A stretch of 64,000 nucleotides of DNA from NCBI GenBank assembly GCA_025765615.1, contig JAIVFJ010000066.1:124001-188000 (forward strand). Reading direction: 5' to 3'. The translations under genes were made by a program, and so were the position numbers. Positions 33,703 to 47,606 of this stretch are shown here, in pieces (position 1 is the stretch's first letter; every line of letters starts with the position of its first letter). The notes under the pieces were generated by a model. It did not search any database. It had not been told where the DNA came from and saw only the letters and a list, made by a program, of their open reading frames with translations. Source of the stretch: Zopfochytrium polystomum (Eukaryota > Chytridiomycota > Chytridiomycetes > Chytridiales > Chytridiaceae).

Positions 33703-36700
33703 ATGTCGCTCGACGCCAACTCCGGCACTCGCTCGGGCGCCCGCTCCGGCGGCGTCCCAACATTCAAGCCGAAGAAGATGGTTCTCGAGAGGCCAATCAA
33801 GAAGCGGCTGCAGAAGCGGATGTCTGAGAACGAAGAGCTAATGGATTTGGCCAGAAGGACTGCGGATCCGGTAATTCATTGTCGCTGTTACACTCCACAA
33901 GCCTGATCTCGTCCCGAATACTCGAATACTGCGAAGCGCTTGATTCTTGCAAATTCGACCGCCGTTACATCTTTCAGCCAGCTTCCGTTGTCGAGGAATA
34001 TGCAGAGCGGTAAACCTCCCACCCACATCATTGGCGAGGACCTGACTGAGTGATCTCAGGTCTCAAAAAGTCCAGCTTCATCGACATGACAGAAATACAA
34101 AAGGCATCGTTGCCCTACAGTTTATGTGGCCGGGACGTGTTGGGAGCTGCCAAAACAGGCTCGGGCAAAACCCTTGCTTTCCTGATTCCGGTATGACTGA
34201 TCTTGTGTTTGAACTTAAATATTGAAACGCCGCAGGTTTTAGAACGCCTGCACCGGGAAAAATGGACGAGGATGGACGGACTTGGAGCCCTGGTTATTTC
34301 CCCTACTCGTGAACTGGTTAGAACGGACATGCGGACCCCGCAGCAGTTGGACTAATGAGAGTTGGTGGTGCTAGGCCCTTCAGACGTTTGACGTTTTGAG
34401 AAAGATCGGTGGTCTCTTCCAATTCTCCGCTGGTCTCCTTATTGGAGGCAAGGACCTTAAGTCGGAGCGAGATCGCGTTGGATTAATGAACATTCTCATT
34501 TCAACGCCCGGTCGATTGCTACAGCATATGGACCAGACACCAGATTTTAGCTGCGACAACGTCCAAATCCTTGGTAAGCCCCTTTCGTGCGTTTATTACT
34601 AAAAATTTCTCCAGTTTTGGACGAGGCGGACCGTATTTTGGACGCTGGATTTGAAAAAACCGTGAACGCTATTGTGGGCCACCTTCCCAAGGAGCGCCAA
34701 ACGCTCCTTTTTTCTGCCACGCAGACGAAGTCAGTCCGAGACCTTGCGCGGCTCAGCCTGAATGTAAGCGTAAATCTTTGACATTTGTGTCTCAGATGAC
34801 AACAGAGCCCGGAGTACGTCGCTGTCCACGAAAAGTCTGAGTTTGCAACACCAAAAGCCCTCACTCAAAAGTACATTGTGCTCGAACTTCATCAAAAACT
34901 CGACATGCTATTTTCATTCATAAAAACACATTTGAAGCAGAAAATACTCGTTTTCTTGTCCACCTGCAAGCAGGTATTGCCTAACGAATAGCGTCTGTGA
35001 ACGGCAGAAGTCCCACCATCTCTTAGGTTCGATTTGTCTACGAAACATTCTGCAAGATGCATCCGGGAATGCCGCTATTGCATCTGTTTGGCAAGCAGAA
35101 ACAGCCAAAGCGAATGGCGATATTTGAAACATTTTGTCAGAAAACAGCCGTTTGTCTTTTTGCAACCGACATAGCGGCAAGGTGAAAGTCTCACTGAGGT
35201 GTTTTTTGATCGAGACTTACACATTGTTGTCGTGCAGGGGCCTCGATTTCCCAGCAGTCGACTGGGTTATTCAAGTCGATTGCCCGGAAGACGCAGCAAC
35301 TTACATCCATCGCGTTGGTCGAACAGCTCGTTACGAGTCGGCTGGAAATGCCCTGCTTTTTCTTGCTCCCTCAGAAGAAAACGGAATGGTTAGCACGCTA
35401 AAGGAGAGGAAAGTACCTATTGAGAAAATTCAAGTGAACCCAAAGAAGATCAAACCCACAAGACAGCAAATGGTGATGTTTTGCTCCAAAAGTCCGGAGA
35501 TCAAATATTTGGCGCAGAAGGTATACATCTTTCATTTTGTATGCTGATAGTTCTAATTTTCTGCCAAGGCTTTTATTTCATACATGCGATCTGTGTACCT
35601 GCAAGGTAATAAAGATATTTTTGATGTCCACGCATTACCTGCCGAGGAATTCGCCGACTCGCTTGGACTTCCGGGTGCGCCCAAGATCCGTTTCGCCAAA
35701 AAAAGCGACAAAAAAAAACGTTGTCCGGGACAAGAAACTTGCTTTATACCCTGATCCACTCGACGACAGCACTGGTGTTGTGGACGAAGATGATGAGAGT
35801 GAAAACGATATTGAACATGACCCCTCCGATGGTAGAGGTCACGCCCCCACCGATTCCGCCGGCAATGATGAAGATTCCGACTCCGATTTTGCCGCCAAAA
35901 AGGTGAGGAGTGCCAAATTCGTCCTGCATATGCTGAGAACTACGTGTACGATTACAGAAAACAATCACCAGAGTTGACCGAATGTTTAGCGCAAAAAATC
36001 GCACTATTCTCTCAGAACATTATGCAAAGCTGCGAGAGGAGGAGCAGCCAAATGATGACAGCGAAGATTTCTTCGGGCTTGTTCGAAAGGACCACGACGT
36101 GAAAGAAGACACCAATACACCAGTATGAAGCAGCTTACACGAAAATTCGCTTAGAATTTTACTGCAGATGACCGCATCAGAAATGACAGCACGAGCGATT
36201 TTGAAGGCAAAGAGGAAAGAAATCGTAAGCAGGGGGATACCTAGAAAGACCGAATTTGATGATGAAGGGAATGTAAGCAATGCGATTGCTATATGTTTGA
36301 GCATTTTATTCAGTAGATGCAAAATCAAAGCCTATTGACCACAGATTGGAAACGCTTGAAGAATTCGAAGCGGCAGAACCCATTGACATTCGGAAGGAGC
36401 GCCACTTGGCCAGTCAGATCACAGAGATGAAGAGCATTGATAGCGAGGACAAGTTGATAGCAAAAGACAAACGGAGGCAAAAAAGACTTGAGAAGAAGAG
36501 AAAATTAGCGGCTGCCCGTCTGGTTTGTAACTTTCTTCTGAATGGAGGTCGTATCGACATTTAACTGAATTGGCAGGGTGGAGAAGTCGTACTTGACGGC
36601 TCCGCAGAGGACAGCTCCCTCGAGGAAAGCGACCTCGACGAAGCCACTGGAGATGAAAATGAAAGCGAAGGGGGTGATATCCGACGGAGTGGGCAGGGGG

Positions 36701-37038
36701 TTTCGGTTTCCGTGTCTGGTAGTGACGATAATGATTCAGGGGACGACGACGACACGATGAATGTCGGCAAAGGCGAGGCATTTAGCGACATAGACCTTGA
36801 GGAGGAAGTTGTGGACACAGCGCCTAGGATTCCTTCGTCAGTTGGCAGAAAGCGGGCGCTTCCACAAGCAGACGATGGGGGTGCTGATTCGATTGAGAAT
36901 GGTTTGCGGGATCCTTCTCCGCGGGCAAAGAAGCGCAAGGAAGGTGTTCAGTTCTCTTCGATTGGTGGTGGGATCGAAGATGTGGCGGTGGCAGCTGACT
37001 TTGAGGAACTTGCGAGGGCACTTTTGGCCCGCCGGTAG
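33703..37038 (+). CDS. DBP4: DEAD-box RNA helicase DBP4/DDX10 (rRNA processing)
   Basis: Nucleolar helicase needed for U14 snoRNA release and 18S rRNA maturation. Exons: 33703-33870, 33978-34009, 34060-34190, 34236-34316, 34375-34573, 34615-34763, 34806-34973, 35027-35181, 35238-35520, 35569-35902, 35958-36122, 36168-36272, 36331-36522 and 36577-37038. Motifs: [23 protein letters not shown] ([10 protein letters not shown]), SAT, ARGLDFP and [12 protein letters not shown]4-specific features are [23 protein letters not shown] and an acidic Lys-rich tail. Two frame problems remain: the 34009/34060 junction is off by one, and the A9 run near 35710 needs one base fewer to reach [14 protein letters not shown]. 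About 870 aa. Confidence 0.92.
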
Positions 37039-37242
37039 TACAAGGCAGAGATTTGACAGGAATAAACTGTACTGCACCAATGCCGACGGAATCACGCCGG
37101 AAGTGCGAGTGTTTGTAACAGGACAACCCATCAACGTTCGCTTGAGCTTGAGGTGTGGTTGCGTTGTGGGAGGCGTGAGAAGAGTGCCACCGACAATTTT
37201 CCAGATTGTCGGTCGGGGCTTCAAATACAAGATGGAACAAAC

Positions 37243-37243
<1 letters not shown>

Positions 37244-37278
<35 letters not shown>
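37244..37278 (+). repeat. poly(A) run, 35 nt
   Basis: A homopolymer between DBP4 and the formin, followed by a short GA run. Confidence 0.95.
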
Positions 37279-37281
<3 letters not shown>

Positions 37282-37360
37282 AGAGAGCAAGAAAGGGCGT
37301 AGGCGGTGGTGTACGGGCCGCAGCAACACACCGCCAACACACAATTACTGTAGCAAGGAC

Positions 37361-40300
37361 ATGCGAAACGCAGGAGGCGGTGGAGGCGGGAACAGATGGC
37401 ATCGGCAGTCTGCGTCGTCGATTGCTTCGGCAGCGTCATCGCGGTCAAGCGTTCAGATAGATCGGCTCGGGTCTGTCAGAAACCAGAGCAGAATCGATGT
37501 TTACGACCAAAATATCCGCCTGGATCGCAGCGCTTCATCCTTATCGTTGGACTTGAGGCCTCGATCGACCCTCACTCCCACCGCTTCCATAGAAAACTTG
37601 GCGGAGCACGCTACCCGTTACGATCTTTTTGGAAAGCGGGCCGACGGACTTGAGGGATGATATTGTTACCATAATGTTCGAGCATGCACTGGAAATTGTA
37701 GGCGAACAAAACATTGTTGGACACTGTTTCACCCTTAGCTGCTAGAACTATCCGGACTTGAATGAAGCCCAGAAAGAGAGCATGCGACGGCTACCGAAGG
37801 AGCAAAAACTTCAGGCAGTCAAACAAGTCTTGGTGATGAGTTTTTGGAACCGCACGCCCAGTCATATCTCATTTCCAAGTAGGCACATGCGGGAATGGCA
37901 TCCACAGGAACAGAAAACGATAAATCCGCCGAAGTTTACATTGACCTCATGCGACAATCGGCACAAGCTCTCAGAGGAGTCGGGAGGAATGTGGCTGCTC
38001 AGTTTGTGAATATGGTCACCAGGAATTTGAACGTAAACCAGCGGAATCAAGGCAGCTTAAAAGACATTCTTTCCCAACTCCGAGCTCACTGCCGCGGAGT
38101 TGGATCAGCGTGAGATCTTTCATTCAGTGTATTAACTGCAATGGTTAAACTATAATCTTTGTTGTGACAAGATGGCTCACCAGATTTTTGGACCTTGGGG
38201 GCTTGAGCGTCCTGATTGAAATTTTGGATGCTGTCCACAGCAAAACTGAACGGTTAGATGGGAAACCCGCTTCAACTGCACTCACAGATCTCAAACAGAA
38301 AAACGAAGCATTCAGAGATTGAGCTCGAGGCTTTAAAAATTTTAAAAATTATGCTTAATCACAAGGTGAGAGCTCGATATCGTACGCATCTTCCCTAATA
38401 GGACCCTAGAAAGATATGGCGGACCTTTTTTCCAATCCTGGCTGGTTGAATACCCTAGCACTATCTTTGGATTCACCTCTCCTCTCGGCACGAACATCCG
38501 TCGCCGAATTTTTTCTCGCCCTTGTAGCCATCGATTATCCCAAAGGCCACAACCTTGTTATGAGAGCTTTTGAAGCTGTTAGGCAGGCAAAGGGCGAGAC
38601 TCGTCCGTTTTTCGGCTTTGTCCGATCTCTTCAACAAGTTGTCGAGTCTCGTGGGCGTTTTGGAACGAGTGTAGGATCTCGTCGAGAGATCACCGAGCAA
38701 TTTGCCCCGTCGGCTGGATTATCACCGGAGGCTGTGCAGCGGGAAATTCGAGACTACTTGGTTTGACTTCAGCAAATTCTTGGTTTACTCCTGTACTCAT
38801 GTGCTGCTCAGATCTCGACCGTAGCTCTCATACGTTATATCATCGAAGTTCCATCCCAGCTTGAATATCGTATTCACCTACGAAATGCCTTCATCGCCTC
38901 TGGTTTTGGCAGCATCGTCGCAAAATTGAAGTTGTGGGCACCAAGCGAGTTTCGCGACATAATGACGCACGTTGATGGCTACGACTTCAGAGCACAAGCA
39001 GATAAGGACGAGTTTGTTGAGACTATGGATGCCGGGCTTTGGGACTTTGATATGGATGATCCTATGTCTATCGTTGAAGCGCTTGTTGCGTCATTAAAAA
39101 ATGATCACGCTGGTGCTGCACATTTGAAATCTATATTTCAGCATCTTCTTATTCCTGCCCGGTTGAGCGACGGTCCATTCCGGTTTGACATTACCTCATA
39201 GTTACCATGGCTACTTCTAATAACAATGAACAGAACCAAATTTATGTTTTTCCTAGAGCGCATTATTTCGCAGATAGTCCTCGATAGGAAGGGGCTTGAT
39301 GTTGACTTTTTTGAAACCTATCGAATGCCTGTGAGCGAAGTCATTTCCGGGCTGGCAAATATGGAGACAGTAGACTCTATGAAGAAAGAAGTTCTCAGGT
39401 CAGGTCAAAGATTGACGGAACTCACCGGGGAAAAGCGAAGAATAGAGCGAGAGCATTGCGATTTGTTGGGTTGGTACGCACCTGTTTTTGTGTCACAACA
39501 CTAAAGCTGCGTGGCCACAAAGCGAAATCTGCCCGCTTGGAGGCGGAACTCGCAGCAAAAACTGTAGAGATCGAGAGAAATATTTCTGCTTTCACGGAAT
39601 TTAGATCGGAGCATTCACAGCTTCTGGATTCCCTTGCAGTGGTTCGTCGATTTGAAAGCGGTGCTACCTCTGACGCAAAAGTGCAAAGGGATTGAACGTC
39701 GTCCTCAACTCATCATCTGCAGCGCGGCGGACGGACTCTGCGTACACTTCGCTGACCGACTTAAGCAGCGGCGATAAAGATGGTGAACGAAAGTCAGGCA
39801 TTCTTCATTTACCAAACACTGAGGAGGCTGCCTCAAATGACCATGGTTCGCCATCGACGTCGCAGTCGTCTATCCCAACGGCACCAACCCTGTCTCCAGT
39901 ATTACCATCAGCAGTGACTAGGACTGTACAAGCACCTGCCCCTCCTCCACCCCCTCCGCCCCCGCCACCGCCCCCTCCTCCACCGCCACCTCCGCCAGGG
40001 CCTGGTGCTTTCTGCAAATCTACACCCAGCACCATCCCCCCTCCTCCTCCACCTATGAGCTCACCTTTTGCACCAGCTTTGCGACCCCGTAAACAGCAGT
40101 ACTTTCCTTCACAAAGCATGAAGCGACTTCAATGGAGTCGATTACCAGACTCTGCCATCGCTGATTCTGTCTGGATGAGCAAGATGCGAAGCAAACCTGC
40201 AGGGGGAAAGAATGAAGACGAAGCTGCTCAAGGTGAGCCGATGGAGCAGCGCTTACAGGAATCCGGAGTATTCAAGGAGCTGGAAGCAAGATTCGCTAAG

Positions 40301-42576
40301 AGGGATAAGCCATTAGCCAAAAACGAGGCCGCCGCGCCTGGCATGGACAGCGCCAAGAGAGGGCGGACCAGTTCCGACCTTGCCAGCGTTGGCTCTTCAG
40401 CCACATTAGAAACCGAAGTGACGCTCATTGATGGAAAGAGAGCTCAAAATATAAGTATGTTCACCGCATATACTGGGCTCACATTGATACACGGTTTTCA
40501 TCCCCCAGTGATCTCGCTTGGGCGATATCGACAATTCTCACCGCCGGAACTTTGTGAAGCTATACTGACCTTCCAAGAAGATGTTGTCACTGAGGGAACA
40601 ATAACGCAGCTCATCAGCCTGTTTCCGCCTGACGACGAGGTGGGCGGATGTCCGAAAATTACAACAAATTAAATATTGTAGGCCAAGCTATTGCTGAGCT
40701 ATATGGGCAATGTTTCCCACTTGAGAAAAGCGGAAAGGTTCCTCATAGAGGTAAGTGGAGGCTTCGTCGTCCAACCTGACCAGCTCGAAGCTGTTGAGAC
40801 TGCCGCTCGCCCAAAAGAGGTTGAGAAGCATGCAGTTCAAAATGACTTTTGACGAGCGATTTAAACTACTGGACGAGGTTGGACAGTATACACAAGCTAT
40901 TTCTCACAGCCGTGCTTCTCCGAACAGGATATTTTGGCTGCCACATCGTCCTTCAGATCGTTTAAAAACTCGGAGGCTCTGGTTGGGATACTCCAGGTAC
41001 AAAAGCCTTTGGGCAACCTCGCTGAAACTGACACGCCAACAGTTGATACTCAACATCGGCAACTACATGAATAGCGGGACTTTCGCGGGCTCCGTACACG
41101 GGTTCAAAATAACGAGTTTGAATGCGGTATGAGCGATTTCTCCAAGGCACTGGATTCTTACAAAGCTCAAGATTGCGGACGTGAAAGGAAGTGGATCAAA
41201 AGAAACATTGCTTCACTTCGTTGCGGAGACAGTACACGCAAAGTTCCCTTCCCTAGCGAGATTTTTGGACGATTTGCAAGACGTTACCAATGCCTCAAGA
41301 CGTAGGTGTTTTTGCTTGTGCGATTCCTCCGTTTGCGACTTTTTGACACTACTGCATGAAGTTAGCTTCGACATTGTCAAGTCGGACCTGAGAGCACTTC
41401 GCAAGGGTGTCAGCGATCTGGAGGCAGCGGTGAAGAGTTTGGAGGGTATAAAGGCCAAGCTACCGCCGAAGGACAGGTTTTTGAGTATTATGGTGCCTTT
41501 TCTTACGTCGGCTTCCGATGCGGTGGAAGACCTCGAGTCGCGCTGGACGTCGCTCGAGGAGCTGGTGAAAGACGTGGTTCTCTTTTATGGAGAGGACGCC
41601 GCCAAGACACGAGCCGAAGACATTCTGCAGATTTTCAACACCTTCTGTCAAAATTTCAAGGTCTGCTGGTGGCCCTGTCTTCTCTTCCCAGCCTTTGGCT
41701 GCCACACACTGAACCAGGCATCCCGTCACCCAGCGCGCGGCGGCCGAGAACAACGCCGAAAGGGAGAGGAAGGCTGTACTTGAGCGGAGGCGCAAGGCTC
41801 AAGAGGTGGGTCGGCCCTGCTATTTCCTTGACATCCCAGCAGTGCGACGTCTAAATGCGTGCCGGACAACGTAAACCCTTCCGTAGGATCGCAATGCCTT
41901 ACGGATGCAGGTGTCGCGGAGAAGCGACCTCATGAACTCGCCACTGGACCCGATTCGCACCGACGCTTTCAGCCTTGGGATGGATGACATAATAGAAACA
42001 TTGAAGAAAGGCTCGACGGCTGCGACGGACGCCTCGGGCGCCGCTGGTTCGGCACCCTATTTAAGTCTAAACTTTTTGGGATTGAGTCGCGGAGGCAACT
42101 CCGTCGGGAGCCCCCACCCCCTGAACGGTAGAAACAACGGTCAATCAGAGTGCAACGGCACGGCACAGACAACCGCGACATCGGGTATCGTCGGCACAGC
42201 GGTGGTGGACTTTGATATGAGCTGGGCAGGCGGGGGCCGCGATGGGGCTTCGGACACGACTGGGGCACGGCGTCGGGGAAGCGGGTCGATCGCGTCTACT
42301 TCGAGGTCGGCGTCAACGTCTACGCGAAGTCGCGGACCAACCATGACGCCGCGGAAAAAAAGCGGTGCAGGCGGAGGAGCGGCGGGAGGCGCGCAGTCTC
42401 GGAAGCAGTCCGCGTCCAGCGTGGGCAAGCGCGCGCTGGATATGCTGGGCCTCCTCGCCGGCAGCTCCTCATCATCGGTTGCTGGTGGTGGCGTCGGGTT
42501 GCCCAGTCTGCCCGGAAAGCCCGCCTTGTCAGAAGAGTCGTGGTCGTCGGAGAATTTTTTCGGAGACTTTCTGTGA
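37361..42576 (+). CDS. diaphanous-type formin (GBD/FH3-FH1-FH2-DAD)
   Basis: Nucleates and elongates actin cables downstream of Rho GTPases. Eighteen exons: 37361-about 37697, 37746-37832, 37883-38109, 38172-38252, 38299-38365, 38410-38760, 38812-39182, 39234-39469, 39523-39660, 39723-40639, 40682-40750, 40791-40877, 40928-40996, 41043-41126, 41166-41301, 41362-41660, 41734-41805 and 41887-42576. GBD: MFEHALEI and LNEAQKESMRRLP. FH3: WLTRFLDLGGLSVLIEILD. Then a coiled coil, FH1 with about 22 consecutive prolines, and FH2 with MKRLQWSRLPDS, NIGNYMNSGTFAG and FKITSLN. A DAD-like RRSDLMNSPLDPIR sits near the tail. Phases agree except in exon 1, where the frame shifts at about 37625-37650. Several introns are 39-53 nt. 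Confidence 0.92.
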
Positions 42577-43108
42577 CGGGACGGAGTGAATAATAAATAA
42601 ATGAGTACGGAACAAGAACCGCCATCGGCCGAGAGAATGAAAGAATGGAGTGGAATAAATAAGCCGCCACGCGATCACAGCGATTGCCCACGCGCTGTTG
42701 CCGACAACGGCGATCTCCAGCCGGTGCGCCGACCGATCGCAGACCGAAACCTGTAAGTGGCCTGTGGATTTGTCGAGAGACGATGGCGCGATTCCCCTCG
42801 CCCTTGATCGCGCGGCTTGCTGTGAGGATTTTTTCCATGCTAATTCCGACAACGGGGTGAAACACACCGCTGTGGAAACCTATATACTGTCCTCGTCTTC
42901 GGGGATCTGAGCAACGCCGTGTTATCTGCCACCGTCCTCTTCTTTGTGAGCCGATATCTGACCGACACCCATCCTTCGCACTTTCATTTTTAGTTTCAGT
43001 TCCAGCTGTTTATGTGACTTCTTCCTTTTTTGTAAGTTTTGTTACGCGCAACATTCGAATAGACGAAGTTTAAAGCAGAGAAGAGAAGAGAGTAAGTGAA
43101 GCTATTTT
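42577..43108. other. intergenic between convergent formin and chitin synthase
   Basis: Holds the 3' ends of both genes, with aataaataaa at about 42590 as a likely poly(A) signal of the formin. No other feature. Confidence 0.6.
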
Positions 43109-46100
43109 TCAAGACAATGAGTACGAAGGAATCTCTGAAGGGCTGTCCTGCCGGGACGGTCGAAGTTGGACGGGGGTTCCCCTGCCACTCCGGCTTCCGC
43201 TCCCACCCGACTGAGTACCGCCATCGGACGGCACAGGAGACGGCACACTGAATGGAGGTGGGGGCAGAGGGCCGTTTCTGCGCGCAGCTGTGTTAGGAGA
43301 GAGTGGCTGCTGCGGAAATGAGTGGTGCTGTTGCAAGTGCGGGGGGATCGCTGCTATGGGTCCCGTTCCGTACATCATCATGGGAGGAGAGTTTCCGGCG
43401 TATGGTTGTCCGGGGATGGGTGCACCCTGCATCCCCAGTAGCATTTGGGGAACCATTGCAGGGGGACGACCGAGCCCGCTGGCTCCTGTCAGTGGGTTGC
43501 CAATCCCCGTAACGGTTCCGGGAGGGTATCCAGGAATCATCGTCGGGGGGCCCCGAGCTATTGTGGAAGGTTGCCCAATCCCGTAGCCGCTCACTGTTGA
43601 GGGAGACGCGGCGAAAATGGGGGATTGGCTGCCTACCGTGCTGCCACTTCCCAGCGTCGAGTTGCTGCCAAAGGACGGCGAGTCCCTTCGGCTTTGCGTC
43701 GAAGAAATCGTTCCATTCGACCCAGATCCAATAGAGTTCATCATCGCCCTTCCAATGCTTGCAGCTGGAACGCCTCGAGGACCCGGGTGGGCACCATGAC
43801 CGCGAAATTGTTCCTCTTGCGCCAGATGTTCGCTCTTCCGCACTTGAACCCATTCGCTCCACCGCTTCATGTTTATACCAGTTCCATCGAATTCTCCATC
43901 TCTGGCGGAGTGATCGTGTCCCTTGACTTCACCTGCGACACGCCGCGTCTCGCCCCAAGAGAAGTCATCAAAATGCCAGAAAGCGTACATAGGAAGTACG
44001 AAATTCCAGATAGGCAGCGACAGCAGATAGATGAACATCCAGAATATGTAGATAACGCGATTGGCCGTGACGACAATCAGGACTGCTGGCAGTCCAAGAA
44101 TAACGGCAAGAAGAATAAGCGGAAGGAGTGTATCTCCAACCTTGAAGATGAAAAGAAATAAGAGAGTAAAGGTAAAAGTGATAGCGGCAGGAAGAACAAG
44201 AGTCCCTAGAAGCTCCATAAATATCACAAACTGCGCGTTCATTAGTAGGTAACAAGATGGTTCGGCAAGGAACTTCACCTGCATCGAGATACAAAAAGTG
44301 CCACAAAGATCCTTGACGAGAACAAGTTCCATTAGGTTATGAATTGTGGAGTTGATCCAACGGCGACGTTGAGAGAGTAGAACTTTAAAGGTGTCAGGAA
44401 CAACAGTTTTGCAGATCGCTGGCGGACAAAAGACCATTCTCCTCTTTGGAAAAGCCCGCAACATCATAGTGGTGAGGAAGCGATCTTCGCCCAAAAGAAG
44501 GAGATTTTTTTTGTGGAGAGTATCGACAACGTTCTCCTGGTACTCCTCAACAATGTCTGGATTAGCAAGAATCGGAACCCAGTAGCCGTTTGGGCCTTTT
44601 GGAGTCTTGATCCGATACATGCAAAAACAGCCAGGGAGACATGTGACGCCGCCAAAGACAGACTCGAATGCTTTCGACAAATGGTGTGAGACGAAGTACT
44701 CAAACACCTATTTCAGATTAAAACCAAAACTTCGCGACTTAGAGCCATCATTACCTGTATCATCGTAACCCAAGAGTCCCACTTATTCGAGATCTTGGTT
44801 TCTCCACACAGACCCATTATTCTGTCGTCTTTCAAAAGACAGGCAACCATGTGAGTAATGGAGTCAGGATATATTCTTGTGTCAGCGTCCACCATGAGCA
44901 CTGCTTCATATTTCTCCGGATTCACGCCAGTGATTGTAAATAGCTTAAAGAAGATGTCGAATTCAAGCTCTGTCATGCGGTCGTCAAATATGACTTTGCT
45001 CAAGAAGTTCATAAGGATGACTTGCGAATCACGCTTGCCACGGTTGCCAGGCTTTGCGGAAGATGCTTCATCGTCATTGCCGCACTTCACAATTAGCAGC
45101 ATGGGAACACGACCTTCTTTGCGCTGCCGTAGAGTGCGCAGGTAGGCAGGACTTCCATCGTCTTCGTCATTCTGAGAAGATGCGGTCGCCTGGCGCTGCA
45201 ACCGCTTCATTTTTCGCTTGTCGCCAACGTTAGGTCCTTCGGCAAGGTCATACTTGTACCAGCCAGCGTACACTTTGGCGTAGTTCTTCCTGTTCACACC
45301 GTCAGCGATGGCCACATAGCTGTACGACGGTGGCTCGTTCCCCCAACGAGGGTCTTCGTTGCGGAAACGCGGGTCAACCTCAATCATGTCAACTAAAATA
45401 TCAGGTGTGCTCTTGTCGTTCTCCTTGCCCTTGACAATGCCGTCAGCGATGACGAACAGCACTTTATGCGTACTTGGATAGTAAGAATGAGCAACAGAGT
45501 TCAGTGTCGCCTTCAGGGAAGCGTAGCCTTCAGAGTAGCATGGTACCATCACCAGGCAGTGCATTAAAGACGGATCATCATTCATCATTTGAATCTCGGG
45601 GTTCAACTCCGTATTCGCCTCCATATCCATAAATCCGAAATTTGCGGACCACCTTCGGGATGGCTCAGTAAGATCCCTTTCGCGTTCTCGACGCTTTGCC
45701 GCCTCGCGAGAGTCGGAGCTCGAGGCGTTTGACCCAAACATCGTTTTCCTACTGCTAAGAGTAGAGTCAGCAACCGAGGGAGCTAGTGACTGAACAACAC
45801 GTCTCCGTGCGCCCGGGCCCGTTCGAAGGCCCTCCGGTCTCGCTTCTCCGGCACGGCCGAACTCTTCACGACGTCTTTTCAGGTCATCCAGAGCGCGCTG
45901 ATATGCTTTGCTGTCGCCCAACCGCCATCCAACAAAGTAGGTGAAGTATAGGGCCAGAACAAACCTGGCGGCGATCACTATGAGAATAACGATGAAGGAT
46001 GTATACACAACAATTTGAGAGAAAAGGCATCCTGAATTGCTCCCGTCTACTTCTGCAATCTTGAAGTGTTCGGCGAGACATTCTGCCTCACTCTCAAAGC

Positions 46101-47606
46101 CGAGATTGGCGACCGCCCTCGTCATGTCTTTTGTCAGGTAGCGCTGGACGACATCAACAAAGGTTTGGTCTGCGAGGAAAGTTTCCAATATAAGAATGAA
46201 CAAGTGAAGCGAAGAACTTGAAGATGCAGGAGAGTACTCACTGAATTGTGCAAGGGCGCTGCTGGAAGAAAGCAAACGTGACATGTCCAGCACTTGACTG
46301 TTGTAGACTACGTAGTTTGGATTCTTGGATACAACATCCCAACCGGCCACTAAAATGCCCTGAAAGTTGGCATTTTGCGTGAAATCTGTTTTTGCTGACG
46401 ACCAGTGGCAGCCAACGTTGTCACCCAAAGGGTTTCCCTTCATGTTTGCAATGATGTTCCTTTCAAAACACGGAGTCAGCGCGATTCTTGAAAGATGGAG
46501 CAACCAACACGCAGTGCTTACTTATTCGGCCATACTTGCGTTCCATTGGATGCGAAGGCGGTGCACGCGAATTTAGGAACGGTTTTTAATGACTGGCAAG
46601 ATGAAGTGGAATTTGGCAAAGGAGGAAACATGGCCGATAGATCTGTTCCAGCCGAGGCGAACACTATTGAAGAAACAGCTTGACCGTAGGCATCCGAGTG
46701 CGGTTTCGCAGATGAAAGCAGCCATGCTCCTCCATGGATCGCAACCATTCCCCCATATTTTCCAAAGCCGATGTAGTCGATCGTTTGTGTCTGAACACAT
46801 ACTGCACTTTGAAACCCGAAGGTGATGAAGCCGACTATAAGCATTAGGAAGAAGATGATGATGCACAAAGCGAGCTTCTCGCGGAAAGCTTGCTGGATGT
46901 AAGGATCTTTACTCTTTCTCCACGGGATGCAGCAAGTGATGGCGCGCGTGATCATCACCCACGTATTCACTTCGGGGCCATCGTCGCGAGGCTTCTTCTT
47001 GCCCTGGTCGCGGCCCAGAGAATTGAACAAGTCTTTTCTTGGTACTGAAGCACCTGACGGCTCCCGAGAGATCGTTCCTCGTCTGGCCGGCTCATAACTG
47101 CGACGGCGCTCTGGTCTGACTAGCGTTCTCTTGCGAGCTAGGCCAGAGTTGCTTCTGGCCAACGCGTCTGAGTTTGATCTTGCAAGCGCCCCGGGAGGAG
47201 GATAGGCAGCCCCTCGCGTAGTCTGGCGCTTTATAGATGACTCATCCAAAGGGCTTACTGGGGGGGGCAGCATTCGTTGGCGTTGTTGGATCGGGAGATC
47301 GGGGTCTGCTGCCGTGTTTATCATAAACCCTGGCGAAGGAGGCGACAGTGGTCGCACCATTGGCGGCGGCGGGCCTGGACCAGGTCGATGGTGCTGGTGG
47401 AAAGGGAAGCCTTGCGGTTGCTGGTTTTGCAGCTGGGACGACTGCATCTCCTCTCCCCCACCACGCCCGGGATTGACCCCGTAGTAGCGAACTGCAGCGG
47501 TAGGGTTATGGTACGACCCGACACCGCCGGCGGCGCCCAAGCCGGAGTTGCTACCGTTCCTCCTGTAGCGGCTGGCTTCGCCGGCGGTGCCCGCGGAAGT
47601 ATCCAT
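43109..47606 (-). CDS. chitin synthase, division 2 (class IV/CHS3-like)
   Basis: Polymerises UDP-GlcNAc into chitin at the plasma membrane (GT2 family). Exons: 46522-47606, 46242-46459, 44755-46169 and 43109-44707; 1438 aa. Phases fit. The intron at 46170-46241 is 72 nt and stop-free, so it could be retained. A disordered N-terminus leads to two membrane segments ([16 protein letters not shown] and [18 protein letters not shown]), then the catalytic core: [19 protein letters not shown] and [12 protein letters not shown], with several C-terminal membrane helices. The 270-residue Pro/Gly/Ser-rich C-tail is unusually long for the class. No myosin head. Its convergent neighbour is a formin, another polarised-growth gene. 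Confidence 0.93.

Noticed and set aside
39805..40119. Gly-rich minus ORF
   Set aside because: It is antisense to the formin poly-proline FH1 segment.
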